Positions 43,949 to 54,431 are shown, counted from the first letter of the stretch. The stretch is DNA of 64,000 bases from Rhodoferax potami (GCF_032193805.1 NZ_JAVBIK010000001.1:2935001-2999000); one strand, 5' to 3'. The notes: generated by a model not told the origin, from the sequence alone. Made by a program: numbers and translations.

Positions 43949-44794
43949 ATGAACACCCCTGAGCAATCCCAACTTGGCAAATCTTCGGCGTATGTCGATC
44001 AGTACGACGCTTCGCTGTTGTTTCCTATTCCCCGTGCGGGCAAACGCGCGGAGATCGGCATTTCCGGTGCCGCCCCGTTTTTCGGCGCTGACATGTGGAC
44101 GGCGTTTGAGCTGAGCTGGCTCAACCTGCGCGGCAAGCCTCAGGTCGCGTTGGCGCACTTCACCATCCCCGCTGAAACGCCCAACATCATCGAAAGCAAG
44201 TCTTTCAAGCTGTATCTCAACAGCTTCAACAACACCCGTTTTGCCGATGCCTCCGAAGTGCTGGCCCGTTTGCGGACGGATATTGCGGAGGCGGCGTGGC
44301 GGGGAGGCCCGGTGCAATCGGTCGGGGTGCGCTTGATTGCGGCCGAGCAGTTCGACCGTGAGCCGGTGTACGAGCTGGATGGCCTGAGCCTAGATCGCCT
44401 GGATGTGGAGTGCACCCACTACCAGCCCGCGCCTGAACTGCTGGTCACGGTGCCGGCGGCAGAAGGCATGGTGACCGAGGTGCTGGTAAGCAACCTGCTC
44501 AAAAGCAACTGCCTGGTGACCGGCCAGCCCGATTGGGGCAGTGTGCAGATCAGCTACACCGGGTTGCAGATCCAGCAGGAAGGCTTGTTGCAGTATCTGG
44601 TGAGTTTTCGCAACCACAACGAGTTCCACGAACAATGCGTGGAGCGCATCTTTATGGACATCTGGGCCCGCTGCAAACCCGCCAAGTTGACCGTGTATGC
44701 GCGCTACACCCGCCGTGGCGGGCTGGATATCAACCCCCTGCGCACCAGCCACCCGCAAGCTTTGCCGGGCAATACCCGCACCGCCCGACAATAA
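43949..44794 (+). CDS. queF: NADPH-dependent 7-cyano-7-deazaguanine reductase
   Basis: Reduces preQ0 to preQ1 in queuosine synthesis. A 281-residue two-domain (YqcD-type) Que[41 protein letters not shown], the substrate-binding [17 protein letters not shown], the catalytic Cys in [20 protein letters not shown] and [15 protein letters not shown]. It abuts the alpha/beta hydrolase with no spacer, so they are cotranscribed. The 3' side borders a repeat copy at 44799. Confidence 0.95.
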   Translation: MNTPEQSQLGKSSAYVDQYDASLLFPIPRAGKRAEIGISGAAPFFGADMWTAFELSWLNLRGKPQVALAHFTIPAETPNIIESKSFKLYLNSFNNTRFADASEVLARLRTDIAEAAWRGGPVQSVGVRLIAAEQFDREPVYELDGLSLDRLDVECTHYQPAPELLVTVPAAEGMVTEVLVSNLLKSNCLVTGQPDWGSVQISYTGLQIQQEGLLQYLVSFRNHNEFHEQCVERIFMDIWARCKPAKLTVYARYTRRGGLDINPLRTSHPQALPGNTRTARQ

Positions 44795-44798
44795 ATTT

Positions 44799-44850
44799 GC
44801 TATAAAAAATATAACTACCTGCGCAGTATTTACGAAGGTTAGAGGCTGAT
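44799..44850 (+). repeat. interspersed repeat between queF and the GGDEF-EAL gene
   Basis: GCTATAAAAAATATAACTAC, then CTGCGCAGTATTTACGAAGG, then TTAGAGGCTGAT. It has both halves of the family pattern (GCTAT-A-run, then GCGCA-TATT-ACG-GG). It provides the stop and last codons of the convergent GGDEF-EAL gene. Confidence 0.6.
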
Positions 44851-47490
44851 TTCTTCAGCATGTAGCGCTTTGATGAATTCAGGAGCTGGCAGCGGAGGTC
44901 CGAACAAAAAGCCCTGTTTCAGGTGGCAGCCATGAGCGGAGAGGAAGTCGCGCTGGGCTTCGGTTTCCACCCCCTCGGCCAGCACTTCGAGCCCGAGGTT
45001 GTTGCCCATGCCGATGATGGTCTGGATGATGATCGAGTCAGTCGACTGTGAGCCGATATTCCGCACAAAAGACTGGTCGATCTTGAGCTGGTCCAGCGGC
45101 AGGCGTGTCAGGTAAGAAAGCGAGGAGTGGCCGGTCCCGAAGTCATCCATCGAGAACCGCACCCCTAAGGTTTTGAGCGCGTTCATTTTCTGGATCGTGT
45201 CTTCCACGTTGTCCAGCACCAGGCTTTCTGTCAGCTCCAGCTTCAAAAGGTCGGCCCGTGCGCCGGTCGAGCGCAAGATCCTGGCCACCCGGTCTACAAA
45301 ATCCGCTTGCCGGAACTGGCGGGCGCTGACGTTGACCGAGAGCTGCAGGTCACGGCTCCGGGGCTGGCGCTGCCACATGGCCAGTTGTGTACAGGCTTGC
45401 TCCAGCACCCATTGACCCATGGGCAGGATGAGGCCGGTTTCTTCCGCGAGCCCGATAAACTGCCCGGGCAGCACCAAGCCGTTATCCAGATGGTGCCAGC
45501 GGACGAGGGCCTCGGCACCCACGACCTGGCCCTCTTCATTCACCTGCTGCTGGTAATACAGCTCGAAATGTTGATCGTCCAGGCTCTTGCGCAGATCGAC
45601 TTCCAGGCGGGCACGGGCCTCGATGGCGGTCAGCATGCCGGGGTCAAAGAAACAGAACGCGTTGCGCCCGTTGTTTTTGACCTGGTACATCGCAATATCC
45701 GCCTGTTTGAGCAGCTCTGCAGCGTCTTGCTCGGTGTCCCCGAACAATGTGGCCCCCAAGCTGCAGGAGCTCCGGTGTTGCTTGTCCCCCAGCTCAAAAG
45801 GCTCGGCCATCGCCCGCAAAATATTGTCACCCACTAGGCGGGCTTGGCGCGCGGCTTCCAGGGTTTCAGGGCTCAAGTCCAGCAGCATGACAACAAACTC
45901 GTCGCCGCCCAGCCGGGCGACGGTGTCTCCCTCCCGCACACAGGCTTTGATGCGCGCGGCAACCTGTTGCAAGAGCATGTCACCCACGTCGTGCCCGGAG
46001 GTGTCGTTCAGGGTTTTGAAGTGGTCCAGGTCCATGAACAACAAGGCGCCACGCCGGCCGCTGCGCACGCTGGTCGTCAGCGCTTGCTGCAACCGGTCAG
46101 ACAGCAAGCGGCGGTTGGGCAGACTCGTGAGAGGATCAAAAAACGCGAGTTGCTCAATTTCCGCGCTCGCGCGGCGCAAGCGGGTCACATCCTGGTAAGT
46201 GATGACAACGCCGCCACCGGGGGTCGGCCGTTCGGTGATTTCAATGATCCGGCCGTTGGGGAACTCCCGTTCATGGTTATGCACCCCGTGTTGCAGCAAC
46301 TCCATGCGCGTGGTGACCCATTGCTGCAAGGTCTCGCGGGGCACATCGCCCAGGGTTTCGACGGCGGTGACCATCAGCAGCGCTTCAAAAGAGTGCCCCA
46401 CCCGGATGTGCGGCGCTTGCCAAGGGTAGATTTCCAGGTAGCGCCGGTTCCAGGTGATGACCTTGCGCTCGGCATCCAGCAGCAAAAAGCCACTTTCCAT
46501 CGATTCCAGCGCCTGGTCTGTGGTGGCTTTGGCATGGCTGATTGAGCGCTGGGCGCGACCCATGCTCTGCACATAACGCAGGCCCGCATAGCCGGCCGCT
46601 GCAATCATCAGGCTGAAAAGCAGGCTCAGCATGCCGATCAGCCTTGCCTGAAAGGTCCACTCTTCCAGTGCCGTGTCCATCGGGATGCTGGCCGTGATCA
46701 GCAGGTCGTTGTAGAGCATGGGTCGTGAAGCGACCAGGGCGGGCCGGTTCTGGATGCGGGATGGCATGGTCTGCACTGCAAACTGCGACTGAGGGCTCAT
46801 CACCGGGCTCAAGGCAAGGCCGCTCAAGGACTCCTGAGGCGGCACACTGGCGAGCAGGTAGCCGTTGCTGCGTTCGATTGTGGCTTCGAGCTGGCTGATG
46901 TCCGCCCCTTGCACCAGCACCGTCGTTAACAAGTTGACTGGAACCTCGGCAATCGCCAACAGCTTGCTGCCATCGGCCAAGGACAGATGGCGGGCAAACA
47001 GCAACACCATTTCTGCACTGCTGGGGCTCAAGAATGGTCGGCTGATCGCCAACATAGATACGGGGGGGCTGAGTGCTTCGTTGAGAAAGCCCTCCGGTAT
47101 CTCCAGTGGCGCATCCGGCGCCGGGCTGCTGGAGCTCGCCAGAACCGTGCCTTGTGCATCGACGAGCCACACATGGCGCACCAGCAGATTCTGGCGGGTC
47201 GCACCTTGAATCAATTTACCCGCCAACGGGCCTTCCAGCCAATCGGCCTGCATGTTCTCCAGACCCAGCAAACTGCCCATGCTCGCCAGCAGTACATCAA
47301 TGCCCAGCAGGCTCCGGTTCACCGCAGCTTGGGCACCGGTCACAAAGCGGGTCGCCTGGGCTTGGGCTTCGGTGACCGCATTCTTGTGCAAATCACGGAT
47401 CAGGACTGTGCTGGCCGCCAGAATCGCAAATATCAGCAGAGCGGTGACGGCCACCAAGGCATGGTGGACCTTGAACGTGAATTTGGCCAT
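44839..47490 (-). CDS. membrane-bound GGDEF-EAL cyclic-di-GMP enzyme with PAS domain
   Basis: An 883-residue sensor. TM1 (ALVAVTALLIFAILAASTVLI, about 11-31), a periplasmic sensor region of about 250 residues, TM2 (about 290), PAS (about 325-440), GGDEF with RLGGDEFVVML (about 528) and an upstream inhibitory-site RxxD (REGD), then EAL with GAEALVRW (about 658). The EAL catalytic acids look intact (MDDFGTGHSSLSY, VLAEGVETEAQ), so both synthesis and breakdown of c-di-GMP are possible. The start at 47490 overlaps the stop of the upstream binding-protein gene (TGATG), implying coupled translation. Confidence 0.93.
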   Translation of the reverse strand: MAKFTFKVHHALVAVTALLIFAILAASTVLIRDLHKNAVTEAQAQATRFVTGAQAAVNRSLLGIDVLLASMGSLLGLENMQADWLEGPLAGKLIQGATRQNLLVRHVWLVDAQGTVLASSSSPAPDAPLEIPEGFLNEALSPPVSMLAISRPFLSPSSAEMVLLFARHLSLADGSKLLAIAEVPVNLLTTVLVQGADISQLEATIERSNGYLLASVPPQESLSGLALSPVMSPQSQFAVQTMPSRIQNRPALVASRPMLYNDLLITASIPMDTALEEWTFQARLIGMLSLLFSLMIAAAGYAGLRYVQSMGRAQRSISHAKATTDQALESMESGFLLLDAERKVITWNRRYLEIYPWQAPHIRVGHSFEALLMVTAVETLGDVPRETLQQWVTTRMELLQHGVHNHEREFPNGRIIEITERPTPGGGVVITYQDVTRLRRASAEIEQLAFFDPLTSLPNRRLLSDRLQQALTTSVRSGRRGALLFMDLDHFKTLNDTSGHDVGDMLLQQVAARIKACVREGDTVARLGGDEFVVMLLDLSPETLEAARQARLVGDNILRAMAEPFELGDKQHRSSCSLGATLFGDTEQDAAELLKQADIAMYQVKNNGRNAFCFFDPGMLTAIEARARLEVDLRKSLDDQHFELYYQQQVNEEGQVVGAEALVRWHHLDNGLVLPGQFIGLAEETGLILPMGQWVLEQACTQLAMWQRQPRSRDLQLSVNVSARQFRQADFVDRVARILRSTGARADLLKLELTESLVLDNVEDTIQKMNALKTLGVRFSMDDFGTGHSSLSYLTRLPLDQLKIDQSFVRNIGSQSTDSIIIQTIIGMGNNLGLEVLAEGVETEAQRDFLSAHGCHLKQGFLFGPPLPAPEFIKALHAEEISL

Positions 47491-48584
47491 CAGCGGCTGT
47501 TCGGTAAAGGTATGTCGCTGGGGACCGACCCGATGGTGCTCTCCCACATTTCGCGGCAGTGCTGATTGCAGCGTTGTTGCCAACGCGGCAAGACCGTGGT
47601 TTTGACGAGCTCCCTGACAAGTTTGATGTCGTCAGAGCTGGGCTCGATCTGGATCATTTTCCCGGGGCGGCCACGCTCGCAGCTGGGGTCGCCGCGGTTG
47701 CAGGCGAGGCCGTCTGCTGTCTCGCGTTCACTGGCATTCCAGATGTTGGTTTCCACCCTTGTGAGCTCTTTTCTCAGCAGTGCTTTCAGGTCAGAGGGCA
47801 GCGCATTCCAGGCCGTGGTATTCGCACCGAAAACAGCCAGTCCCCAAGTAAACGGCAGGTTGTACATGTGGCTGGTGATGTCAGGCAGGCCGATGGTGTT
47901 GCCCGACATCGTGCCGGTGATGGCGCATTCGGTGTTGCCGGATTGCAGGTGCGTCAGCATTTGCCCGAAGCCCACCAAAACCGGCACGCCCCCCAAGCCT
48001 TGAATCAGATCTGCTTGGCTGGGCGATGAGACGCGGATACGCCGTTTTTCCAACTCTCGAAGGCTGGCCAATGGCTTTTTGCAGAACAAGATTTGGGCCG
48101 GATAGGTGTAAACCGCCAGGACTTCGATACCGTGTTTTTCGCGCAATGTTTTTTGCAGCAAGGGGCGGAAACTTGCTACATGCCGTTTCAGACTGGTCAT
48201 GTCCGGATTCAAGCCCGACAGATCCATGGCGCCCAGCATGGGATGCTGTGCGGAGGCGGCACTGAGCAGCGCGGTGCCGAAGGGAATGACACCTAGCGAC
48301 ATCAAACGTAACATTTCCTCTGCCGGAATGCCTGAGCGGTCGAAGGGTGCTATTTCCGCGCTGTACTTGCCGCCGCTCAGGCGCGCCAGCTCTTGCGACC
48401 AAAACGGCTCTTCATGTTGAACGTATTGGTTCACACCAGCCAGCCCGCCGACGATCCTGAGCTTGAGCGGGGCAGATGCGTGACCAGTCACTGGCAACCA
48501 GGCCAATGCCAGCCCGAGGCAGATCAAGACCGCTTGACTCAGCATCCGTGCGGCGCGGCGGCACAACTCAGCGTGTAGTGTCAA
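47490..48584 (-). CDS. TRAP-type periplasmic substrate-binding protein (DctP family)
   Basis: A 364-residue protein with a signal peptide (LICLGLALAWLPVTGHASA) and a DctP-like fold: GGKYSAEIAPFDRSGIPAEE, LMSLGVIPFGTALLSAASAQ and WGLAVFGANTTAWNALPSDL. No TRAP permease genes (dctQ/dctM) are near. Its stop overlaps the start of a membrane GGDEF-EAL gene. It is therefore more likely a ligand sensor feeding that c-di-GMP enzyme than a transport component. Confidence 0.85.
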   Translation of the reverse strand: MTLHAELCRRAARMLSQAVLICLGLALAWLPVTGHASAPLKLRIVGGLAGVNQYVQHEEPFWSQELARLSGGKYSAEIAPFDRSGIPAEEMLRLMSLGVIPFGTALLSAASAQHPMLGAMDLSGLNPDMTSLKRHVASFRPLLQKTLREKHGIEVLAVYTYPAQILFCKKPLASLRELEKRRIRVSSPSQADLIQGLGGVPVLVGFGQMLTHLQSGNTECAITGTMSGNTIGLPDITSHMYNLPFTWGLAVFGANTTAWNALPSDLKALLRKELTRVETNIWNASERETADGLACNRGDPSCERGRPGKMIQIEPSSDDIKLVRELVKTTVLPRWQQRCNQHCREMWESTIGSVPSDIPLPNSR

Positions 48585-48647
48585 GGGTGTACTCCTTCAA
48601 TCCAGCCGAGCCAAGGTGACATCGAAGCGGCTTTGCATAGGTTTTCA

Positions 48648-51254
48648 TTATGGGCTAGGGAGTTGTATCGCCCTGTCTGCCATGAGTGCCTCTGGTGGTA
48701 CCGGCCTGCCGAAAAAATACCCCTGAAAGGCATCGCACTGCATGGCCGCCAATGCGTCTCTTTGTTCCGGGGTTTCCACGCCCTCGGCAATGACGGTCAG
48801 GCCCAGGCTATGACCGAGTGCCACCACGGTGCGGGCGATCACCGCGTCGCTCGGGTCGGTGAGCACATCCCGCACAAACGATTTGTCGATCTTGAGTTGG
48901 GACAGCGGTAAGCGCTTCAGGTAAGAGAGTGACGAGTAGCCGGTGCCGAAATCATCCAGCGAAAAGTTCACACCCAGTGCCTTGATATCCATCATCTTGG
49001 TAATGATGCTCTCCATATCATTGGCCAGCATACTTTCTGTCAACTCCAGTTTCAGTTGGGTGGCGGGCGCTTGGCTGTGCAGCAAAGCCTTCTTCACGCT
49101 GTCTACAAAACCCGATTGGGCCAGTTGCGCGGCACTGACGTTGACCGCCAACGTCCAGTGGGCGGTGGCGGGGTTGCGGCTCCATGCCGCCAACTGCTGG
49201 CACGCAGAGTCCAACACCCAGTAACCCAGGGGCAAGATCGTGCCGGTTTCTTCGGCCAGGGGAATGAATTGTTCCGGCGACACCAACCCCCTGACCCTGT
49301 GGTTCCAGCGCACCAAGGCCTCTGCCCCGGTGCAGTGGCCGCGGGCGTCGATTTGGACCTGGTAATGCAGCACAAATTCATTCCGTTCGATACCCGCCTT
49401 GATTTCTTGCGCCATCGCCGCATGGGTCGCGGCGGCGGCTTGCATCACCGGGTCGAAAAAGCGGGCCGTATTTCGTCCGGCCGACTTCGCCTGGTACATG
49501 GCAACGTCAGCTTTTTTGAGCAGCTCATCAATCGTTTCATGGTCTTCGAAAAACACCACGATCCCGATGCTCGGCGTGCTGTTGTGCAGGTGTCCGCGCA
49601 TGCGGTAGGGTTGCGCCAGCATATCCAGGATCTTGTGGGCCACAAACTCGGCATGGCTCGCCGCTTCGTTGGGGTTGGGGCTCAGGTCTTCCAGCAACAC
49701 CACAAATTCATCGCCGCCCAAGCGTGCCACGCTGTCGCCCTCGCGGACACACATGCGCAAACGGGTCGCCACCTGTTGCAAGAGCTCATCGCCCACATCA
49801 TGGCCCAAGGTGTCGTTGAGCAGCTTGAAATGGTCGAGGTCCAGAAACATCAGCGCGCCATGGCGCCCGTGGCGTGCACTGTTGATCATCGCTTGCCGAA
49901 CCCGGTCCATCAGCAAGCGGCGGTTGGGCAGGTTGGTCAAAGGGTCATAAAAAGCCAGTCGCCGGATTTCTTCCTCGTCGTGGCGTTGTTGGGTAATGTC
50001 CCGCAGCGTCACCACAAAGGTTTCGGGTTCTGAAAACGGTATTTTGGAGGCCGACAGGCTGATAGGCCGCAACTCGCCCTCCTTGTCGAGCCCGCCCACC
50101 TCAAAGTTGCCGCCTTGCGCGCTTTCTGCCGCATGCAGCAGTTCGAGGTGCCCTTGCCCATCTGCCGGCAGCGTTGTGCCCAAAAGATCGTTCAGGTGCT
50201 GCGGTTGCTCGGTCACCGCATCCAACCCCATCATGCGGCACGCAGCGTTGTTAAAGGTGTGAACCTTTCCCGTGCGGTCCACGGTGACCAGTCCGTCCAC
50301 CATGCTGTCCAGAATGGCTTGCCGGTACAGGCCTGCAGCCACCAGCGCACGCTGATCCCGCTGGATTTTTCGTTCGTTTTTATCGCTCTCAATCGCCAGG
50401 CTCAACAAATAAGCACTGCGTCGCGTCGCTTGCAGCTCACTGACCGTCGGAACGCGGGGCTCCCGGTAATAGTTCGCAAAAGTGCCGAGCACTCGGCCCT
50501 TGGTCGAGCGAATCGGCATGGACCAGCAGGCCCTCAGCTGATGCTTTGTGGCCAGTTCCCGGTAGTCGGTCCAGAGCGGGTCACTGGTGATGTCCGAGAC
50601 CACCACTTCTTCACCCAAAAACGCGGCAGTGCCACAAGAGCCCGCCCGTGGGCCGATGGGCGCGCCATGGATAGCTTGGTTGTATTCGGCCGGCAGGCTG
50701 GGCGCTGCGCCATGCAGCAGATGCCGCTCTTCCTCATCCATCAGCAACACTGAGCCGATAGCGCCCGGGAAAATGTGCTCGAACCGCGCAATAAATTCCG
50801 ACATGATGTCCACCAGCGGCACGCTGGAGGCCAGCATCTCCAGCAGGCTTCTCTCGGCCGCGTTTTGCTGCTGCAACTGGTGCTGCTCGGTGACGTCGAT
50901 GCTGGTGCCCACCACAAAGGCGGGCTTGCCGGAGGGGTCAAATACCGGCGTCAGCGTTGTTTGAATGTGCCGCGCAGAGAGCTCGCTTTCCAGCTTGAAC
51001 AAGTCCTCTTGGGTGATGGTTCGCCCTTGTTGAAAGGCCTGCTGGTCTTGCTCGGTAAAGAACCGGATTTGCTCCGCGTTAAACCCGGTTTGCGGATTCC
51101 CGTTACCCGCCGGGGCGCCCAGCTGGGTCTGCCACGCCTTGTTGACGTAAATCAGTTCTCCAACGGCGTTCTTGATGAACACCGGCTGTGGGATGGCATG
51201 CAGCAGAGCTAACAGCGCATCGTGATCCAGCGTCGCGAGTTTGGAGAAGGGCAT
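48648..51254 (-). CDS. PAS-GAF-PAS-GGDEF-EAL cyclic-di-GMP protein
   Basis: An 868-residue protein without membrane helices. The order is PAS (about 15-125; IPQPVFIKNAVGELIYVNKA), GAF (about 150-290; GAPIGPRAGSCGTAAFLGEE), PAS (about 310-420), GGDEF with RLGGDEFVVLL (about 515) and RxxD inhibitory site (REGD), then EAL with GAEALVRW (about 645), LDDFGTGYSSLSYLKRL and VIAEGVETPEQRDAL. The start at 51254 (MPFSKLATLDHDALL) is chosen; 42 upstream in-frame codons are proline-rich and unconserved. It is upstream of the TRAP-type gene on the same strand. Confidence 0.93.
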   Translation of the reverse strand: MPFSKLATLDHDALLALLHAIPQPVFIKNAVGELIYVNKAWQTQLGAPAGNGNPQTGFNAEQIRFFTEQDQQAFQQGRTITQEDLFKLESELSARHIQTTLTPVFDPSGKPAFVVGTSIDVTEQHQLQQQNAAERSLLEMLASSVPLVDIMSEFIARFEHIFPGAIGSVLLMDEEERHLLHGAAPSLPAEYNQAIHGAPIGPRAGSCGTAAFLGEEVVVSDITSDPLWTDYRELATKHQLRACWSMPIRSTKGRVLGTFANYYREPRVPTVSELQATRRSAYLLSLAIESDKNERKIQRDQRALVAAGLYRQAILDSMVDGLVTVDRTGKVHTFNNAACRMMGLDAVTEQPQHLNDLLGTTLPADGQGHLELLHAAESAQGGNFEVGGLDKEGELRPISLSASKIPFSEPETFVVTLRDITQQRHDEEEIRRLAFYDPLTNLPNRRLLMDRVRQAMINSARHGRHGALMFLDLDHFKLLNDTLGHDVGDELLQQVATRLRMCVREGDSVARLGGDEFVVLLEDLSPNPNEAASHAEFVAHKILDMLAQPYRMRGHLHNSTPSIGIVVFFEDHETIDELLKKADVAMYQAKSAGRNTARFFDPVMQAAAATHAAMAQEIKAGIERNEFVLHYQVQIDARGHCTGAEALVRWNHRVRGLVSPEQFIPLAEETGTILPLGYWVLDSACQQLAAWSRNPATAHWTLAVNVSAAQLAQSGFVDSVKKALLHSQAPATQLKLELTESMLANDMESIITKMMDIKALGVNFSLDDFGTGYSSLSYLKRLPLSQLKIDKSFVRDVLTDPSDAVIARTVVALGHSLGLTVIAEGVETPEQRDALAAMQCDAFQGYFFGRPVPPEALMADRAIQLPSP

Positions 51255-51282
51255 ATCTTCCAAATCATGGTGGTTTGCATCC

Positions 51283-52842
51283 CTATGGTAGCTGGAATAC
51301 CTGGATGGCCCGGGCAACCGAGGCGGTGCTGTCTGTGAGTCCGTCCGCGGAGGCGGCAGACTCTTCGGCCAAGGCGGCATTTTGTTGGGTCACGGTGTCC
51401 AGCTGGGTCACCGCCTCGTTGACTTGGGCGATCCCGATAGCCTGCTCCTTGGCGGCATTGGTGATCATGTTGATGAGGTTGCCCACTTCCTGGACCTGGG
51501 CCACCACATGGTCGATGGTTTCGCCGGCACTGCGCATTTGGTTGGAGCCTTCAGAAATCTGCTCGGACGACTGGGCAATCAGCTCCCGGATTTCTTTGGC
51601 GGCTGTCGCGCTGCGCTGGGCCAATGCCCGCACTTCGCCGGCCACCACCGCAAAGCCCCGGCCTTGCTCACCCGCACGGGCCGCTTCAACCGCAGCGTTC
51701 AGCGCAAGGATGTTGGTCTGGAAGGCAATCCCCTCGATCACGCCGATGATGTCGCGCATTTTGCTGGAGGAGCGGTCTATCTCTTCCATGGACTGAATCA
51801 CCTTGTGGACTACCTCGCCGCCATTGGATGCTGCTTGGGTGCTGCGCGCGCTTTGCTCGGCGACTCGGCTGGCGGTGTCTGCGGTTTGTTTGACGGTGCT
51901 GGAGAGCTCTTCCATCGAGGCTGCTGTTTCTTCCAAGCTGCTGGCCTGGGATTCGGTGCGGCCTGACAAATCCATGCTGCCCGATGCAATTTCATTGGCG
52001 GATTTGGTCAGGATGTCCACCTCTTCGCGCACATCCCCCACCACCGCGCGCAGGTTGATCTGGATCTGGCGCAGCGCACCAATCATGTCGCCCAAGGGCG
52101 GCGGATAGTCGCTGTTAACGGAGCTGCGCAGGTTGCAACCGGCAAGGTCATAAGCGAACTGTTGAGCCGCTCCCATTCCTGCGGATAAGCGGACCCTGAA
52201 CCATGTGATGACCCCTGCAGCCCCAACAATCAAAGAGGCCAACTGCGCCCAGAACAGCGTGCTGCCCTGCAAACCTAAAATATCTGGAACCATGCCGAGG
52301 CACACCATCCCGACAAGCGCCAGACCCAGGCGGGTGGTCAGATTCATGCGGCCCAAGGCACCGGCCCAGCCCCTGATTCCGCGGTAGCGCACATGTCCGC
52401 CCCGCAAATAGACGGTGGACTTTCCTGACTTTTCTTCATCCCGCAACTGCGCGTAAAGAGCCTCGGCCGCAGCGATTTCCTGGCGGCTTGGTTTGACCCG
52501 CACCGACATATAGCCCTTGGGTTTGCCGTTTTCCAGAACCGGTGTGACGTTGGCTTGCACCCAATAGTGGTCACCGTCTTTGCGTCGGTTTTTCACCAGG
52601 GCGGTCCATGGGTGGCCGTGGCCAATGGTGTTCCACATATCCCGGTAGGCAGCGGGCGGCATATCCGGATGGCGCACCAGATTGTGGTTCTGGCCAATGA
52701 GCTCCTCGTAGGTGAATCCGCTGGTCTCCACAAAAGCGTGGTTGCAATGGGTGATGACGCCTTTGCTGTCGGTCATCGACACCAGCATTCGATCGGCGGG
52801 ATAGTCGTACTCGCGCTGAGTCACCGGTAAGTTCACACGCAT
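51283..52842 (-). CDS. Aer-like methyl-accepting chemotaxis protein
   Basis: A 519-residue receptor. The N-terminal PAS domain ([20 protein letters not shown], then [20 protein letters not shown] and [14 protein letters not shown]) is of the Aer redox-sensing type. A short hydrophobic hairpin follows (about 175-230), then the signalling domain with methylation helices ([20 protein letters not shown]) and the conserved tip [20 protein letters not shown] / [20 protein letters not shown]. There is no periplasmic domain. A strong AGGAGG precedes the start. Confidence 0.94.
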   Translation of the reverse strand: MRVNLPVTQREYDYPADRMLVSMTDSKGVITHCNHAFVETSGFTYEELIGQNHNLVRHPDMPPAAYRDMWNTIGHGHPWTALVKNRRKDGDHYWVQANVTPVLENGKPKGYMSVRVKPSRQEIAAAEALYAQLRDEEKSGKSTVYLRGGHVRYRGIRGWAGALGRMNLTTRLGLALVGMVCLGMVPDILGLQGSTLFWAQLASLIVGAAGVITWFRVRLSAGMGAAQQFAYDLAGCNLRSSVNSDYPPPLGDMIGALRQIQINLRAVVGDVREEVDILTKSANEIASGSMDLSGRTESQASSLEETAASMEELSSTVKQTADTASRVAEQSARSTQAASNGGEVVHKVIQSMEEIDRSSSKMRDIIGVIEGIAFQTNILALNAAVEAARAGEQGRGFAVVAGEVRALAQRSATAAKEIRELIAQSSEQISEGSNQMRSAGETIDHVVAQVQEVGNLINMITNAAKEQAIGIAQVNEAVTQLDTVTQQNAALAEESAASADGLTDSTASVARAIQVFQLP

Positions 52843-53075
52843 TGATCATTCCTCCTGGAGCTAGTGGTTTGGCTTCTGTCAATACGGCTTTATTTAGCCT
52901 CGGTTGACCCTTTGAAGTCAATGCCGATAAACGTGCGATTCACTCGGTTTATGCGTTGACTTGATCTTGGTCAATTTCAAAGGCGAGGCACACAAAATCC
53001 ATGCAGCCAAAAACCAAAATGTGTGCTACTCGCAGCAGACCTCGTTCATGAGGTCGGCCGAAGAGTGCTGCGCAC
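52843..53075. promoter_or_regulatory. upstream region of the chemoreceptor gene
   Basis: 233 bases without a gene. On the minus strand TCAA-N15-GCCGTATT, about 40 bases before the ribosome site, loosely resembles a sigma-28 flagellar promoter. Near 53040, GACCTC-GTTCAT-GAGGTC is a palindrome close to the dinB 3' end. Confidence 0.3.
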
Positions 53076-54326
53076 TCAGTCGAAAAGCCAACCAGTCTCT
53101 GGGGTAGCTTCACGCTTCTTTGAAGCAGCGTGCAACGGGTCTAATGCAGCCAGCGCGCCCACTTTCACTCCAAGCAACCTGAGCCGACGTTGCAGCGGAG
53201 CGCGTTTGAGGCATTGGCCGGCAATACGGCGAATTTCTGCCGCGTCGGCGGTGTAGTGAGCGATGGTCATGTCGCGGGTGACGCTCTTGAAGTCGTCAAA
53301 GCGCAATTTGATGCCGATGGTTTTACCCACGTAGCCTTTGCGTTGCAGGTCCTCGGCAACCTGCTCGCACAAGCGGGTGAAGATGGCTCCCAGTTCGGCC
53401 TTGTCGCGCACCGCATGCAAATCACGGTCAAAGGTCGTCTCGCGGCTCATGCTGACCGGCTCGCTCTCGGTTTCTACCGGCCGGTCGTCTTGCCCGTGGG
53501 CAGCAGCGTGCAGCCAGGCGCCGGTGCGGGGGCCAAAGGTGTCCATCAGCCATTGCAAATCTTTGGCGGCCAGTTGGCCAATGGTTTCCACGCCGTGTTT
53601 TTTGAGCTTTTCGTCGGCTTTGGGGCCTATGCCATTGATCTTGCGGCAGGCCAAGGGCCAGATCATGGTCTCCAGGTCGCTCTCCTGGACGATGGCAATG
53701 CCATTGGGCTTGTTGAATTCGCTGGCCATTTTGGCCAGTAGCTTGTTGGGTGCCACGCCTACCGAGCAGGTGAGGCCGGTGTCATCAAAGATTGCCTTTT
53801 GGATCAGCTTTGCCAAGCTCCTGCCCCCTTGGCGCTGGCCGCCGGGCACCCCGGTAAAGTCGATATACACCTCATCGACCCCGCGGTTTTCCATCACCGG
53901 GGCTATTTCGGTGATGATGGCCTTGAATCGTTGTGAGTAGTGCCGGTACTGTGCAAAGTCCACCGGCAACAAAATGGCCTGCGGGCATAGCTTGGCGGCC
54001 TTCATCAGGCCCATGGCCGAGCCTACGCCGAACTGGCGCGCGGCATAGGTGGCGGTGGTAATGACGCCGCGCCCGGTATAGCCCTCTAGAAGGGGGAACT
54101 CTGCGACCGGAATTTCGTGCAGCGGCGTGTCGGCGTGCTTGACCAACAGCGCGTCATCCGCATGCCGCCGCCCGCCGCCAATCACCACGGGCAGCCCTTT
54201 GAGTTGCGGGTAGCGCAGCAACTCGACCGAGGCATAAAACGCATCCATGTCCAGGTGCGCAACACGCCGCACAGCTGCTGCAGGCGGGGCAGGGGGGGGC
54301 AGATCGTTCGGCATTTCGGCGAGCAT
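53076..54326 (-). CDS. dinB: DNA polymerase IV (Y-family)
   Basis: A 416-residue translesion polymerase. RVAHLDMDAFYASVELLRYP carries the first catalytic Asp, and RGVDEVYIDFTG the Asp-Glu pair (the usual S in SVDE is G here). A helix-hairpin-helix thumb (INGIGPKADEKLKKHGVETI) and a little-finger domain (GKTIGIKLRFDDFKSVTRDM) follow. It is about 60 residues longer than E. coli DinB, partly a Pro/Ala-rich N-terminus. Start 54326 or the ATG four codons later. No LexA box is evident. Confidence 0.94.
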   Translation of the reverse strand: MLAEMPNDLPPPAPPAAAVRRVAHLDMDAFYASVELLRYPQLKGLPVVIGGGRRHADDALLVKHADTPLHEIPVAEFPLLEGYTGRGVITTATYAARQFGVGSAMGLMKAAKLCPQAILLPVDFAQYRHYSQRFKAIITEIAPVMENRGVDEVYIDFTGVPGGQRQGGRSLAKLIQKAIFDDTGLTCSVGVAPNKLLAKMASEFNKPNGIAIVQESDLETMIWPLACRKINGIGPKADEKLKKHGVETIGQLAAKDLQWLMDTFGPRTGAWLHAAAHGQDDRPVETESEPVSMSRETTFDRDLHAVRDKAELGAIFTRLCEQVAEDLQRKGYVGKTIGIKLRFDDFKSVTRDMTIAHYTADAAEIRRIAGQCLKRAPLQRRLRLLGVKVGALAALDPLHAASKKREATPETGWLFD

Positions 54327-54431
54327 AGCAAGCGATTGCGGGGTGCAAACCGCTCAGTGGTCTAATAGAGGGCAGGGTGATCCGGGGCCACTAAAACACA
54401 AAAACGCCCCAAGCACTGAAAAAGCGGTGTC

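Noticed and set aside
52921..52933. GCCGATAA on the plus strand, like a sigma-28 -10 element
   Set aside because: No plus-strand gene follows; the next gene (dinB) is on the minus strand, and the -35 spacing match is poor.
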